Below, piece after piece: positions 17,232 to 25,777 of a DNA stretch of 64,000 nt. The notes beneath the pieces are model-generated. The model was given only the letters and a program-made list of their open reading frames with translations. It did no database searches and was not told the DNA's origin. Numbering within the stretch: the stretch's first letter is position 1; every line of letters begins with the position of its first letter. Position numbers and translations under genes: made by a program. Source of the DNA: Nitrosopumilus sp. b3 (GTDB taxonomy: Archaea; Thermoproteota; Nitrososphaeria; Nitrososphaerales; Nitrosopumilaceae); the NCBI RefSeq assembly GCF_014078525.1, contig NZ_MU078696.1, forward strand, positions 177,873 through 241,872. The letters run 5' to 3'.

Positions 17232-18692
17232 ATGTATCGTTCACGTCTAGGTACTGATTTGAGTGATATTACTTTAGACTATGTTTCATCTATTAACGAT
17301 GATTCTGAAATCGCTTATTATGATATTATTGGAAGTCAAGCTCACACTTTGATGTTGTACCAAAATAATATAATTACCAAAAATGATGCAAAAAAGATTC
17401 TATCATCTCTGGATATTTTAAAAAATGAAAAATTTGATACATCTTCTGGAGCTGAAGATATTCATGAATTAATTGAATCACTTGTAATCAAAAAGGCTGG
17501 TATGGCAAGTGGTGGAAAGATGCATACTGCAAGATCTAGAAATGATCAAGTTGCTTTAGATATTAGAATGAAAATTAGAGATGATGTAAACATTATCTGT
17601 AATTGTCTTTTAGATACTATTGAAGCCCTAGTCTCTATAGCAAAAAATCATCAAAAAACAATCATGCCACTTTACACTCATCTTCAACAAGCTCAAGCTG
17701 GTTTATTTTCTCATTATCTATTGGCCCATGCAGATGTGTTGCTTAGAGACTTTCAAAGACTCTATGGAACCTTTGAAAGAGTTAATCAAAGCCCATTAGG
17801 TGCAGGTCCTGTTGGAGGAACTAGCATTCCAATCGATAGACAAAGTACTGCAAAAATGCTAGGTTTTGATGGTATTGTTGAAAATTCAATTGATGCTACA
17901 AGTACCCGTGATTTTGTAGCAGAATATGTTGCCATGATTTCAATTTTAATGACAAATCTAAGTAAGATCTCTGAAGATTTTGTGATATGGTCAACATCTG
18001 AATTTTCATTTATTGAACTATCTGATGAATTCACATCTCCTTCAAGTGTAATGCCACAAAAAAAAAATCCGGATATCTTAGAATTAACTCGTGGTAAAAC
18101 ATCTGAAATTATTGGAAATCTTACTGCAATTCTTACAACCATTAAAGGATTAGCTTCAGGTTATGGACGTGATTTACAACAGATAAAATCTTCAATATGG
18201 AATACATCAAAAATCTCTATTAGCGCATTATTGATTTTAAAATCCATTCTTCTTACGTTAAAAGTAAATGAAAAACAAATGAAAAAAGTTACAGAATCCA
18301 GTAATCTTATTGCACTTGATATTGCAGAAAAATTAGTACAGGAAGGAATTCCATTTAGAGTAACTCATAAAATTTCAGGCGTCTTAGTTCAATTAGCATA
18401 CCAATCAAAAAAACCCATCTCAAAATTAACTTTAGAACAAATAAAAAAATCTGTCTCTGATACTAAAGTAGATCCAAACATTGTATCTAAAATCATTTCA
18501 AGTACATCTGTTGTATCCTCCCTTAAAAATAGAAAATCTTTGGGTTCTTCAGGATATGATGAACAAAAGAGAATGATTTCTGATAGAATTCAAAAGATCA
18601 ACGAATATAGAACATTTGTGACTAAAAGAGAAAATAAAATTAGTTCTTCAATTGAATCCTTGACAAAGCAAGTCGACGAAATTATAAAATAA
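17232..18692 (+). CDS. argH: Argininosuccinate lyase
   Basis: Last enzyme of arginine synthesis, cleaving argininosuccinate to arginine and fumarate. 486 residues of the fumarase/aspartase superfamily. The signature SSVMPQKKNPD (near 270-280), which includes the mobile catalytic serine loop, is intact, as are TARSRNDQVA near 98 and THLQQAQ near 154. The start at ATG 17232 matches the TATA spacing. No other arginine genes are nearby. tRNA-Lys lies 13 bp downstream on the other strand. Confidence 0.97.
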   Translation: MYRSRLGTDLSDITLDYVSSINDDSEIAYYDIIGSQAHTLMLYQNNIITKNDAKKILSSLDILKNEKFDTSSGAEDIHELIESLVIKKAGMASGGKMHTARSRNDQVALDIRMKIRDDVNIICNCLLDTIEALVSIAKNHQKTIMPLYTHLQQAQAGLFSHYLLAHADVLLRDFQRLYGTFERVNQSPLGAGPVGGTSIPIDRQSTAKMLGFDGIVENSIDATSTRDFVAEYVAMISILMTNLSKISEDFVIWSTSEFSFIELSDEFTSPSSVMPQKKNPDILELTRGKTSEIIGNLTAILTTIKGLASGYGRDLQQIKSSIWNTSKISISALLILKSILLTLKVNEKQMKKVTESSNLIALDIAEKLVQEGIPFRVTHKISGVLVQLAYQSKKPISKLTLEQIKKSVSDTKVDPNIVSKIISSTSVVSSLKNRKSLGSSGYDEQKRMISDRIQKINEYRTFVTKRENKISSSIESLTKQVDEIIK

Positions 18693-18705
18693 ATAAAAAA
18701 AGTAG

Positions 18706-18779
18706 CGGGTCTAAAGGGATTCGGACCCTTGACAACCGGATTAAAAGTCCGGTGCGCTACCTGGCTGCGCCATAGACCC
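18706..18779 (-). tRNA. tRNA-Lys (TTT)
   Basis: Cloverleaf read on the minus strand: acceptor GGGTCTA with TAGACCC, anticodon loop CTTTTAA (anticodon TTT), anticodon stem CCGGA/TCCGG. No encoded CCA. The T-loop reads TCCGAAT, so position 55 is C where almost all tRNAs have U (modified to pseudouridine). The stems are otherwise fully paired. Confidence 0.95.
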
Positions 18780-18875
18780 TCATCAAAAATGCTTTTCGTG
18801 TATAATTTAGTCTTTTACAAAATATTTTCTTATGACAGAAACTTTTAATCTGGCAATTTTGTTCAAACAACTTGT

Positions 18876-18953
18876 GCCCTTGTAGTATAGCCCGGTCTAG
18901 AATTCGGCCCTGTCACGGCTGAGACGCGTGTTCAAATCCCGCCGAGGGCGCCA
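18876..18953 (+). tRNA. tRNA-Asp (GTC)
   Basis: Acceptor GCCCTTG with CGAGGGC, discriminator G, and an encoded CCA (18951-18953). Anticodon loop CTGTCAC gives GTC. Two stem positions do not pair: 12-23 is A-A in the D-stem and 52-62 is U-C in the T-stem (GCGTG against CCCGC). The rest folds well, so this is read as a real tRNA with weakened arms. Confidence 0.93.
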
Positions 18954-19077
18954 TTATTTTTATAATTTCAAAACTATATAGCGATCAATTTGACTTTCCG
19001 TGTTTGTTGATGAAAAATTCGTGATCACTTGTTTGTCTACAAGAATATTAAAATTCAGGCAATTTTAGTAAAATTTG

Positions 19078-19851
19078 ATGTCTGAAGAGAAAAAAGAATC
19101 TAAAGTAGACGCAAAATCTACAGAAGATTCATCCTCTGAAAAAGCATCTATTGAAGAACCAAAAGTCGATTCAAATGCGGTTGATAAAGTAATTGAAAAA
19201 GTAGAGGCATCTACAGAAGCTGCAGAAGCTTCAGCAAAAAAAGCCGAAGAAGCAAACGTAGCTGAAGAAGCAATTTTAAAAGCTGAAGCCGCTGCAAAAG
19301 CTGCAGAAGAAGCAGAAGCTGCAGTAAAAGATGCTCTTGCTAAAGCAGAAGCTGCCAAAGCAGAAGCAGAAGCTGCAGCCGAAGAAGAATACAAGGCAAT
19401 AGCTGCAGAAGTCAAAGCCGATGCAGCTAAGAAAGATGATTTTACATTCAAGCGACAAGGTGAAGAAATCTTTAGAAGGGAAATGGGTGAACCTGAATTT
19501 TTCTTAGATAAAAAAGATAGATTCCCAAGACCAATTCTTTCTCAAGATGAACAAGAGTCTTTAACTAGACAAGCTGAAATTCCGCAGGATCAAACTCCTG
19601 CATATGTTCCTGAACATGTTCTAAGTCCAGAATTTGGTGGGGTTTCAAATTATGAACGTGGTGTTGATTCATTTTTAGAAGAAGCAAAACTAAAACTAGA
19701 AAAATTAAAAAATAATCCAGAATCATCTCAAAAAGAAATTCAAGACACTGAAAATGAAATCATTTACTTGGAATCATTACATGAAAATTTCTATATTGGG
19801 ATGAATGTTTTTAGAACTGCTAAAGGTGGACGGGATAAAGTTAAGGCATAA
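19078..19851 (+). CDS. Ala/Glu/Lys-rich coiled-coil protein of unknown function
   Basis: About 257 residues from ATG 19078 (a TTG precedes it directly). Residues ~1-45 are acidic and Ser/Lys-rich. Residues ~45-120 are almost only Ala, Glu and Lys and form one long helix or coiled coil. The C-terminal half has mixed composition (DFTFKRQGEEIFRREMGE; YVPEHVLSPEFGGVSNYERG), ending in another helical segment. No signal peptide. Only three bases separate its stop from the GTG start of the GluTR-like gene, so the pair is likely coexpressed. I do not recognise the family. Confidence 0.8.
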   Translation: MSEEKKESKVDAKSTEDSSSEKASIEEPKVDSNAVDKVIEKVEASTEAAEASAKKAEEANVAEEAILKAEAAAKAAEEAEAAVKDALAKAEAAKAEAEAAAEEEYKAIAAEVKADAAKKDDFTFKRQGEEIFRREMGEPEFFLDKKDRFPRPILSQDEQESLTRQAEIPQDQTPAYVPEHVLSPEFGGVSNYERGVDSFLEEAKLKLEKLKNNPESSQKEIQDTENEIIYLESLHENFYIGMNVFRTAKGGRDKVKA

Positions 19852-19854
19852 TAG

Positions 19855-20940
19855 GTGAATGATGTGGGACAAGTATCTTTTGATGTAATGAATGCGAGAG
19901 TAACTTTCAAAAATGTTCCTATACATACATTGGCAAAATTTTCTTTCAAAGATGTTTCAGCAGCATGTCAAGAATTTAAAAAAATTCCTGGCGTAGAAGA
20001 ATGTGTAATTATTCAATCTGCAACTAGAGTGGAAATCTTCACAGTTAGTAATGTTGAAACTACTGATTCACCAGATGCAAGAAGACCTGAAGGTAAAACA
20101 CTAGTGTTAAATCAAATTAAGGATACTTGGGTTTCTTTATCATCATTAGAGCAAATTGACATTGATCATTTTGATCAAACCTTAGAAGTTTACAAGGGTG
20201 ATGATGTTTATCTCAATCTTTTAAGATTGGCCTCTGGATTAGATGCACTAGTTGTTGGATGGCAAAATGTTTTCGATGATGTGGTTAAGTCATTAGCAAA
20301 TGCAAAAAATGCAGGAACAACTGGTCCAATATTAAACAAATTATTTGAAAGTGTAATTCGATTATCTACTAGAATGAGAGAAACAACCGGAATTGCAAAA
20401 GATGTAGTTTCACTTGGTGATGTTGCTGTAAAACTTGTGGATGAAAAAGCCGGTCTTGATTCTAAGAAAAAAGTTTTGGTAATTGGAACTGGTGAATCTG
20501 CTGCAACGCTTGTAAAAGCTTTGGATAAAAAAAATATCTCTTTTGATGTCGCTAGTAGAACACTTGAACGTGCAACTGGTTTTACAACAATTCTAGGTGG
20601 AACTCCTGTAGATTTTAATGATGTTTTAACAGGTTTTGATAAATATGATATTATTTTTGTTGCAACTACGTGTGATTATTTCTTAATCACGTATGATAGA
20701 ATTAGATTAGTAATGGAAGAAAAGAAAAAAGGTACACTTGTTTTAGATTTATCAGAACCTAGAACTGTGGATGAAGGAATAACAGCTCTTCCTGGAATTA
20801 AATTATTGTTCAGAGATCAAATTGCAGAAATTTATGAAGAAAGTGTACGAACTAGAACAGGTATAATTCCTGCAGTTGAGAAAATTATTGAAAAAGAACT
20901 TCCTGTATTATCTGCTAGAATGAAAAGATTAGATGCTTAA
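19855..20940 (+). CDS. Glutamyl-tRNA reductase-like protein lacking catalytic residues
   Basis: 361 residues with the full GluTR layout: N-terminal domain, NADPH-binding domain (VLVIGTGESAATLVKAL near 207-223) and C-terminal helical dimerisation region. The hallmarks of the active site are altered. The TCNRxE motif with the catalytic Cys reads SATRVE (Ala56). The His of the HLxRVASGLDS motif is Asn121. The following GExQILGQV reads GWQNVFDDV (Trp136). It would therefore not be expected to form the thioester in the C5 pathway of haem synthesis. It may be a diverged paralogue with another role, or a thaumarchaeal GluTR with a different mechanism. Start is GTG, three bases after the coiled-coil gene. 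Confidence 0.8.
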   Translation: MNDVGQVSFDVMNARVTFKNVPIHTLAKFSFKDVSAACQEFKKIPGVEECVIIQSATRVEIFTVSNVETTDSPDARRPEGKTLVLNQIKDTWVSLSSLEQIDIDHFDQTLEVYKGDDVYLNLLRLASGLDALVVGWQNVFDDVVKSLANAKNAGTTGPILNKLFESVIRLSTRMRETTGIAKDVVSLGDVAVKLVDEKAGLDSKKKVLVIGTGESAATLVKALDKKNISFDVASRTLERATGFTTILGGTPVDFNDVLTGFDKYDIIFVATTCDYFLITYDRIRLVMEEKKKGTLVLDLSEPRTVDEGITALPGIKLLFRDQIAEIYEESVRTRTGIIPAVEKIIEKELPVLSARMKRLDA

Positions 20941-20944
20941 TTTT

Positions 20945-21112
20945 CTATAAACCTTGTTTTCTTAAGAGAAATTGCATTACTGCTTCTTTGGAATAATCAA
21001 TTCCATGTTCCTCATCGGTGTGTGTTCGAAAATCTTCAATTACTTGTTCCATTTCCCCATCTGCAACAAAATCACACTCAAAACCATAATCTCTGCATTT
21101 TAGTTGTGCCAT
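20945..21112 (-). CDS. DUF1059 small protein
   Basis: 55 residues from ATG 21112 (an in-frame ATG at 21133 is also possible). It matches the DUF1059 pattern: AQLKCRDYGFECDFVADG near the N-terminus, then a short helix with HTDEEHG and the C-terminal hydrophobic helix. Two cysteines lie in the first 15 residues. Function is unknown. It is convergent with the GluTR-like gene, four bases away. Confidence 0.75.
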   Translation of the reverse strand: MAQLKCRDYGFECDFVADGEMEQVIEDFRTHTDEEHGIDYSKEAVMQFLLRKQGL

Positions 21113-21225
21113 ACTTTGCTGAAAGATTATCAATATAAAAATCCACAGGTGTGTAACAAATTCAAATACACTAATTTGATATTCATAAAGACTAAACTCT
21201 AATTGATAATTATTTAATGAAAATT

Positions 21226-22068
21226 CTATCCGTAGGATTCGTATTTAATACCAAAACTCCCATCGGGCTTTTTTTCATGTTCAGTTACAAATCCTTTTGG
21301 CCCTAAAAATTCGATTACTCCGTCTATTGTTCCTTGATAGCCACAGATATAGATGATAGTATTATCAGGAGTTATTTCTTCACCTACCATCTCTTCGACG
21401 GGAGATAAACCCGTCTTTTTATCGGGCTTGAAAAATGATTCTACCCTTCCTACATGACCATTCCATGATCTATTGAAATATTCTTTTGGTCTGCTAATAG
21501 CTGCTCTGTATCTGAAATTCCATTTGTCTCTTCCTCTCCTTTCACTTTCTAATTCTAAGTCCGTTAAGAGACGTTTGTAACTTAATTCATCAACATAACT
21601 TGCACCGTGTAGTATTACGACTTCTCTTTTATCATTTGTATCGTGAAAATGTTTTGCAAATGCAATAAATGGTGCTAATCCAGTTCCTCCTCCGACACAA
21701 ATCACTCTTCTGTTATCTTTTTGACCGTTTGGTAATTTGTCACTAATTTGTAATGCTGCTCCTGTAGGTTCACCAAGAGATACCTCATCACCCACACTTA
21801 GATAAAATAATTCAGTAGTTACTCTACCTGGAAGTGGTTTTCTAACCCATCTAATCACAAATTCAAAATAGTCTCTATTTTCAGCGTGTGATGCAATTGA
21901 ATATGCTCTTCTAACAATTTTTTTTTCTGATGGGATTGGAAGCCCTATTGTTAAAAATTGACCTGTTTTGTATTGAGGCATTCCATTTTCTGGTACCAAT
22001 CTAATAATTACAAGATCTTCTTTTAGTAACTCTCTATAGACTACTTTTGCTTTCATCTCAGTTACCAT
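21226..22068 (-). CDS. Ferredoxin-NADP(+) reductase-like flavoprotein, copy 2
   Basis: 280-residue paralogue of the protein at 10082-10927, similar along its whole length. It has the FAD motif RRAYSIAS near 52-59, the NAD(P) motif GGGTGLAPF near 135 and YICGYQGTIDGV near the end. Differences include a charged PDKKTG insertion and replacement of WLKPTGRAL by LGEPTGAAL in the FAD/cofactor region, which may mean a different partner or cofactor. A TATA-like AAATATATTT (22095-22105) lies about 30 bp before the ATG. Confidence 0.9.
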   Translation of the reverse strand: MVTEMKAKVVYRELLKEDLVIIRLVPENGMPQYKTGQFLTIGLPIPSEKKIVRRAYSIASHAENRDYFEFVIRWVRKPLPGRVTTELFYLSVGDEVSLGEPTGAALQISDKLPNGQKDNRRVICVGGGTGLAPFIAFAKHFHDTNDKREVVILHGASYVDELSYKRLLTDLELESERRGRDKWNFRYRAAISRPKEYFNRSWNGHVGRVESFFKPDKKTGLSPVEEMVGEEITPDNTIIYICGYQGTIDGVIEFLGPKGFVTEHEKKPDGSFGIKYESYG

Positions 22069-22199
22069 ACTAGATGTTTTTTTGTGACTTTGGATAAATA
22101 TATTTCTGTTAGAATTTAATTCAAAAATTACATAATTGTTCTAATTTGGTAAAATACTAGTTAAATTAATCATAAAATTTGCAAAAATGATTCATTAAA

Positions 22200-23000
22200 T
22201 TATTGATCGATCAGTGATGTTATTTCATCAAGAATTTTCTTGTTTGCAGCTGCAATGAAAGAAACTCTTGTCTCATAACTAAGATCTGAATCAAGTGAAT
22301 TCAAATTTGTATCCATTAATAGTCCTCCAGCTTCTTTGACAATCAAATACCCTGCAGCAATATCTTGAATTCTGATTTTTCCTCTAAGATCAATAAAAAT
22401 GTCCATCAATCCTCTTGAAAAAAATGCCATTTCTAGAGCATTTGCTCCAAAGTGTCTTAGATGTTCATTTTTTTCAAAAATTGGAAGAAATCGTTTAACC
22501 AGATCACTTGATGCCCCTGAAATATTGATTCCTATTATTTTATAGATTGGAATATTTTTATGCACATTGATTCGTTTTCCGTTAAAAAATGAACCTTTGT
22601 TTTTTGAGGCCCAATACATTTCCCCATTTGCTAGATTTTTAATCACTCCGTCTGTAATTGAACTAAGTTTATTTTCTGTTGCAAAGGCTAATGAACTACA
22701 GAAAAAAGGAACTCCTCTTACAGCATTTGCAGAACCATCAATTGCATCCATAATTAAATATCCTTTAGGATTATCTGATAATTCGATGCGTCCACATTCT
22801 TCACCTAAAACAATACACTCAAAATTAATTTCCTTGAGAAATTCTATTACTGTTTTTTCTGCAATAATGTCTATGTTTCTAGAAATATCTCCCCCTGCAC
22901 CTCTACCAAAATCTCCAGCTGCATGTTCAGTTCCGGCAAGATCTTTTACATTTTCATAAATTCTATTTGATGCTTCTTGAAGAATTTCTATTACTTCCAC
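22200..23000 (-). CDS. Inositol monophosphatase / fructose-1,6-bisphosphatase family enzyme
   Basis: 266-residue Mg2+-dependent phosphatase. Metal-site motifs: GEECG (E67, E68), DAIDGSAN (D85, D88) and, near the C-terminus, the RIQDIAAGYLIVKEAGG motif with the third metal Asp. Archaeal members often hydrolyse both inositol-1-phosphate and fructose-1,6-bisphosphate, so the substrate is left open. The gene is monocistronic and diverges from the gene at 23083. Confidence 0.92.
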   Translation of the reverse strand: MEVIEILQEASNRIYENVKDLAGTEHAAGDFGRGAGGDISRNIDIIAEKTVIEFLKEINFECIVLGEECGRIELSDNPKGYLIMDAIDGSANAVRGVPFFCSSLAFATENKLSSITDGVIKNLANGEMYWASKNKGSFFNGKRINVHKNIPIYKIIGINISGASSDLVKRFLPIFEKNEHLRHFGANALEMAFFSRGLMDIFIDLRGKIRIQDIAAGYLIVKEAGGLLMDTNLNSLDSDLSYETRVSFIAAANKKILDEITSLIDQ

Positions 23001-23082
23001 ATTGAATATTTACCACTTCGTAATTTAAGTGAAGAAAATTTTTGTATTGAAAGCATAAATAACAATAAAGTAGCTTACGTTT

Positions 23083-24198
23083 GTGAGTGGAAAAGATCAA
23101 TCTGTCGTAAGCAAAGAAGCTTTGATGAGTACAAAACCTGGAAAACAAATAATGAAACAAGCATTATTCAAATCTAAAGGTTACAAATTATTTAATAAAT
23201 ACAAGGAAGAAACAGAAAATGAATTTCCAAACTTCGCAGAAAGATTTGCTAAGGGTTTACTGAATGAAATTAAATCTGATACAAACCCTAATTCTACCCA
23301 ACAGGCATTTGGAGATGAAGTAGGTTCATCTGAAATCATTCTAAATTCCTCTGAAATTGAACCAATAAAATCAAAATTAGAGAGCCTTGAAGTATTACAA
23401 GATAGAGTCAATCGAATTCTAAATTCTAATTTTGTAAAAATGACATTTCCTGTTTTCAATGGATTGTTTGATGCTGCAGCAGAATTTTCTGAAAGAAACG
23501 ATCCACAACTAAAACAGGATATGGTTGAAGGACATATTCTAGCAATTGATTTGAGTGAACCTATGGATCGAATTGTAGATAAAGATGAAGACTTAGACTT
23601 TCTTGATGATTATAAACTCATGAACCCATATATTCTCAAATTAGCTAGAGATAAAATTTCAAAAGGAGGAGAAAAAGTTCTAAAAGAATTTGAAGATGGA
23701 TTTAAGGATGCGCGAATTGGGCAATATTTGGATGAGAAATTAAAATCAAAGCCTACAACAATCACTGAAGAAGAAATGACTTTGTCTTACAAAAAATACC
23801 GAGCCGTAATGGGTACAGCAGGTAGAAACATGGCTCTGGCAGAACGACCCTTAGGAGAGATTTTCTATTTAGGAATGGCACGAGCTGCTGAAGGTGTTGG
23901 ATGTGGAAACGAAATCGAAGATTCGATAAAAAATGGTTTTGTGAAAATCCCTTCTTGGCCACTATACTATTCTTTATTGGCAAATGATGTGAAAAAAGGA
24001 TTTGATGTTACCATGGAAAAAAGTAATTTGTATTTACAAGATGCTAGGCTTACTCTGGATTTATTGCCTGAGAAATTCTCACATAAAGAATTTTTAGAAT
24101 TTTTATTTTTGACTGTGGAACATTACAATCAATTTTGGTATAATAAATTACAAAAGGCTAACAAGTGGTCTGAATTCCAATCAAAGCTTCCTAAGTGA
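23083..24198 (+). CDS. Conserved-looking protein of unknown function coupled to rfcL
   Basis: 371 residues, mainly helical and charged, without a signal peptide or membrane segment. The GTG start at 23083 is tentative. Parts include an acidic stretch (DKDEDLDFLDDYKLMNPYI) and MALAERPLGEIFYLGMARAAEGVG near residues 255-275, the most conserved-looking segment. Its stop overlaps the first possible start of rfcL (GTGA), so the two are almost certainly co-transcribed. I recognise no family. A replication-related role is only suggested by the neighbour. Confidence 0.75.
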   Translation: MSGKDQSVVSKEALMSTKPGKQIMKQALFKSKGYKLFNKYKEETENEFPNFAERFAKGLLNEIKSDTNPNSTQQAFGDEVGSSEIILNSSEIEPIKSKLESLEVLQDRVNRILNSNFVKMTFPVFNGLFDAAAEFSERNDPQLKQDMVEGHILAIDLSEPMDRIVDKDEDLDFLDDYKLMNPYILKLARDKISKGGEKVLKEFEDGFKDARIGQYLDEKLKSKPTTITEEEMTLSYKKYRAVMGTAGRNMALAERPLGEIFYLGMARAAEGVGCGNEIEDSIKNGFVKIPSWPLYYSLLANDVKKGFDVTMEKSNLYLQDARLTLDLLPEKFSHKEFLEFLFLTVEHYNQFWYNKLQKANKWSEFQSKLPK

Positions 24199-24206
24199 TA
24201 AAATTG

Positions 24207-25364
24207 ATGTGGTCTGAAAAATACCGACCTCAGATTATTTCTGATATGGTGGGAAATGAAGAACAACGAGCAGCAATTATGGAGTGGTTTGCTAAATGGA
24301 AAAAAGGTACAAAACCGCTTCTTTTAGTTGGTCCTCCAGGCATTGGGAAAACTACTATTGCATATCTTGTAGCCAAGCAATTTGGATATGATATGATTGG
24401 ACTTAATGCAAGTGATGTTAGAAGTAAATCTCGAATAAATGAAATCCTTATGCCTGTTTTGAGTAATGTAAGTGTCTTAGGAACTCCAATGATTTTTGTT
24501 GATGAAGTTGATGGAATTCATGGACGAGGTGATTATGGTGGTGCTTCAGCACTTGTTGATATTCTAAAAGAACCCACAGTACCGATAATTCTTGCAGCAA
24601 ATAATGACACATTAGATAAAATGAAAAATATCAAAAAAGTTGTAAAGACAATATCATTTAAAAAAATTCCTCCTCGATTACTTAGAGTTTATCTTGAAAA
24701 TATTTTAAAAAAAGAAAATGCAAAATTAAGTCCTGGTTCTCTAATTAAAGTCATTGATAAATCTAAAGGAGATATTCGTTCAATGATAAATTTCACACAA
24801 TCATTAGTTACTGGATTTAATCCACAAACAGAAACAACTTTTGAAAATATTAATGTTGAAGATGGTGTTAATGCTTTCTTTAAAGCAAATTCAATTGAAG
24901 AAGCTAGAATTGTTTTATACTCTATGCAGATTGATCCTAGAGAAAAAATTAATGCATTTTATTCTAGTATTATGACAAGTAATTTAGATAATTCAAGTCT
25001 GGCAAAATATCTAGAAACTATTTCAAATGCTGATATGCTTTTTGGAAAAATTATGAAAACTCAGAACTGGAGACTTTTACGTTATCTTAATGATATTTTG
25101 ATTAAATTATATCAAAATGATGATAGAATAAGATATGCACAATACAATCTATCGTGGCCATTACTTAATAGAATCCGCTGGGATGGTGCAAAAATTAAAG
25201 CACTGTCATCTATAATGGCAAGAAAATTACACATGTCTTCAAGTGCTTTTATAACTTTATGTTTACCATTTGTTTTACATTGTATCAAAAATAAAACTCT
25301 TGAATTGGAACTGCAGGAAACTTTTGGAGATATTATTGAAAAGGAGATTGAGATGATTCAATGA
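24207..25364 (+). CDS. rfcL: Replication factor C large subunit
   Basis: Large subunit of the PCNA clamp loader, about 385 residues from ATG 24207. A GTG at 24195 that overlaps the upstream stop is an alternative start. It has MWSEKYRP, Walker A GPPGIGKT, LNASDVRSK, Walker B in FVDEVDGI, and a sensor AANND motif. It is shorter than many RfcL proteins and has no long basic tail with a PIP motif, although its extreme C-terminus is acidic. It lies between the unknown 371-aa protein and a small Cys-rich protein whose ATG overlaps its stop. Confidence 0.95.
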   Translation: MWSEKYRPQIISDMVGNEEQRAAIMEWFAKWKKGTKPLLLVGPPGIGKTTIAYLVAKQFGYDMIGLNASDVRSKSRINEILMPVLSNVSVLGTPMIFVDEVDGIHGRGDYGGASALVDILKEPTVPIILAANNDTLDKMKNIKKVVKTISFKKIPPRLLRVYLENILKKENAKLSPGSLIKVIDKSKGDIRSMINFTQSLVTGFNPQTETTFENINVEDGVNAFFKANSIEEARIVLYSMQIDPREKINAFYSSIMTSNLDNSSLAKYLETISNADMLFGKIMKTQNWRLLRYLNDILIKLYQNDDRIRYAQYNLSWPLLNRIRWDGAKIKALSSIMARKLHMSSSAFITLCLPFVLHCIKNKTLELELQETFGDIIEKEIEMIQ

Positions 25365-25672
25365 GTTGGAGAAAAATACCGATGAAATTTCCTGGTACTT
25401 GTATAGTTTGTAATGAAAAAATTGAAATTAATGAGATTGGTTTATGGGCAAAAGGATTGGGAGTAAAACATGAAAAATGTGCTCAAATCAATGAATTACA
25501 ATGTAGTGTTTGTGGTGGTCCTGCTGGTTGTCTTCAGTGTGAATTTCAGGAAACTTGTGATATTTCTAATGTTTCTCAATTATGCATTTGTAAGAAATGT
25601 AGTGAAGAAAAAGATGCTTTTTACTCATATCAAAAATCAACAAACAAGAAATTTCCAATTCTTAACTCATGA
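25361..25672 (+). CDS. Small Cys-rich zinc-binding protein
   Basis: 103 residues with ten cysteines arranged as CxxC groups: CIVC near 12, C near 38, then CSVCGG, CLQCEFQETC and CICKKC. This suggests at least two zinc sites. The first part resembles a small archaeal zinc-ribbon module (PGTCIVCNEKIEINEIGLW). It overlaps the rfcL stop by four bases (ATGA), which implies translational coupling. Function unknown. Confidence 0.75.
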   Translation: MSWRKIPMKFPGTCIVCNEKIEINEIGLWAKGLGVKHEKCAQINELQCSVCGGPAGCLQCEFQETCDISNVSQLCICKKCSEEKDAFYSYQKSTNKKFPILNS

Positions 25673-25740
25673 AATTCTAAAAAAAACAATGATCTATGAT
25701 TTTTTTTAAAAATTCCATGATTTTTAATTCTCAAACTAAA

Positions 25741-25748
25741 TTAATATA
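25741..25748 (+). promoter_or_regulatory. TATA element of the acyl-CoA carboxylase operon
   Basis: TTAATATA is centred about 33 bp before the ATG at 25778, so the leader would be about five to eight nucleotides. No other promoter-like sequence occurs in this gap. Confidence 0.55.
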
Positions 25749-25777
25749 TGAAACCGTTTCAGACTTAGATTACTGTT

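Noticed and set aside
18954-19077. Possible C/D box RNA downstream of tRNA-Asp (a TTGATGA-like sequence near 19008)
   Set aside because: No CTGA boxes at suitable distances.
19065-19451. Ser/Ala-rich open frame antisense to the coiled-coil gene
   Set aside because: Its composition follows from the reverse complement of GCA/GAA repeats in the real gene.
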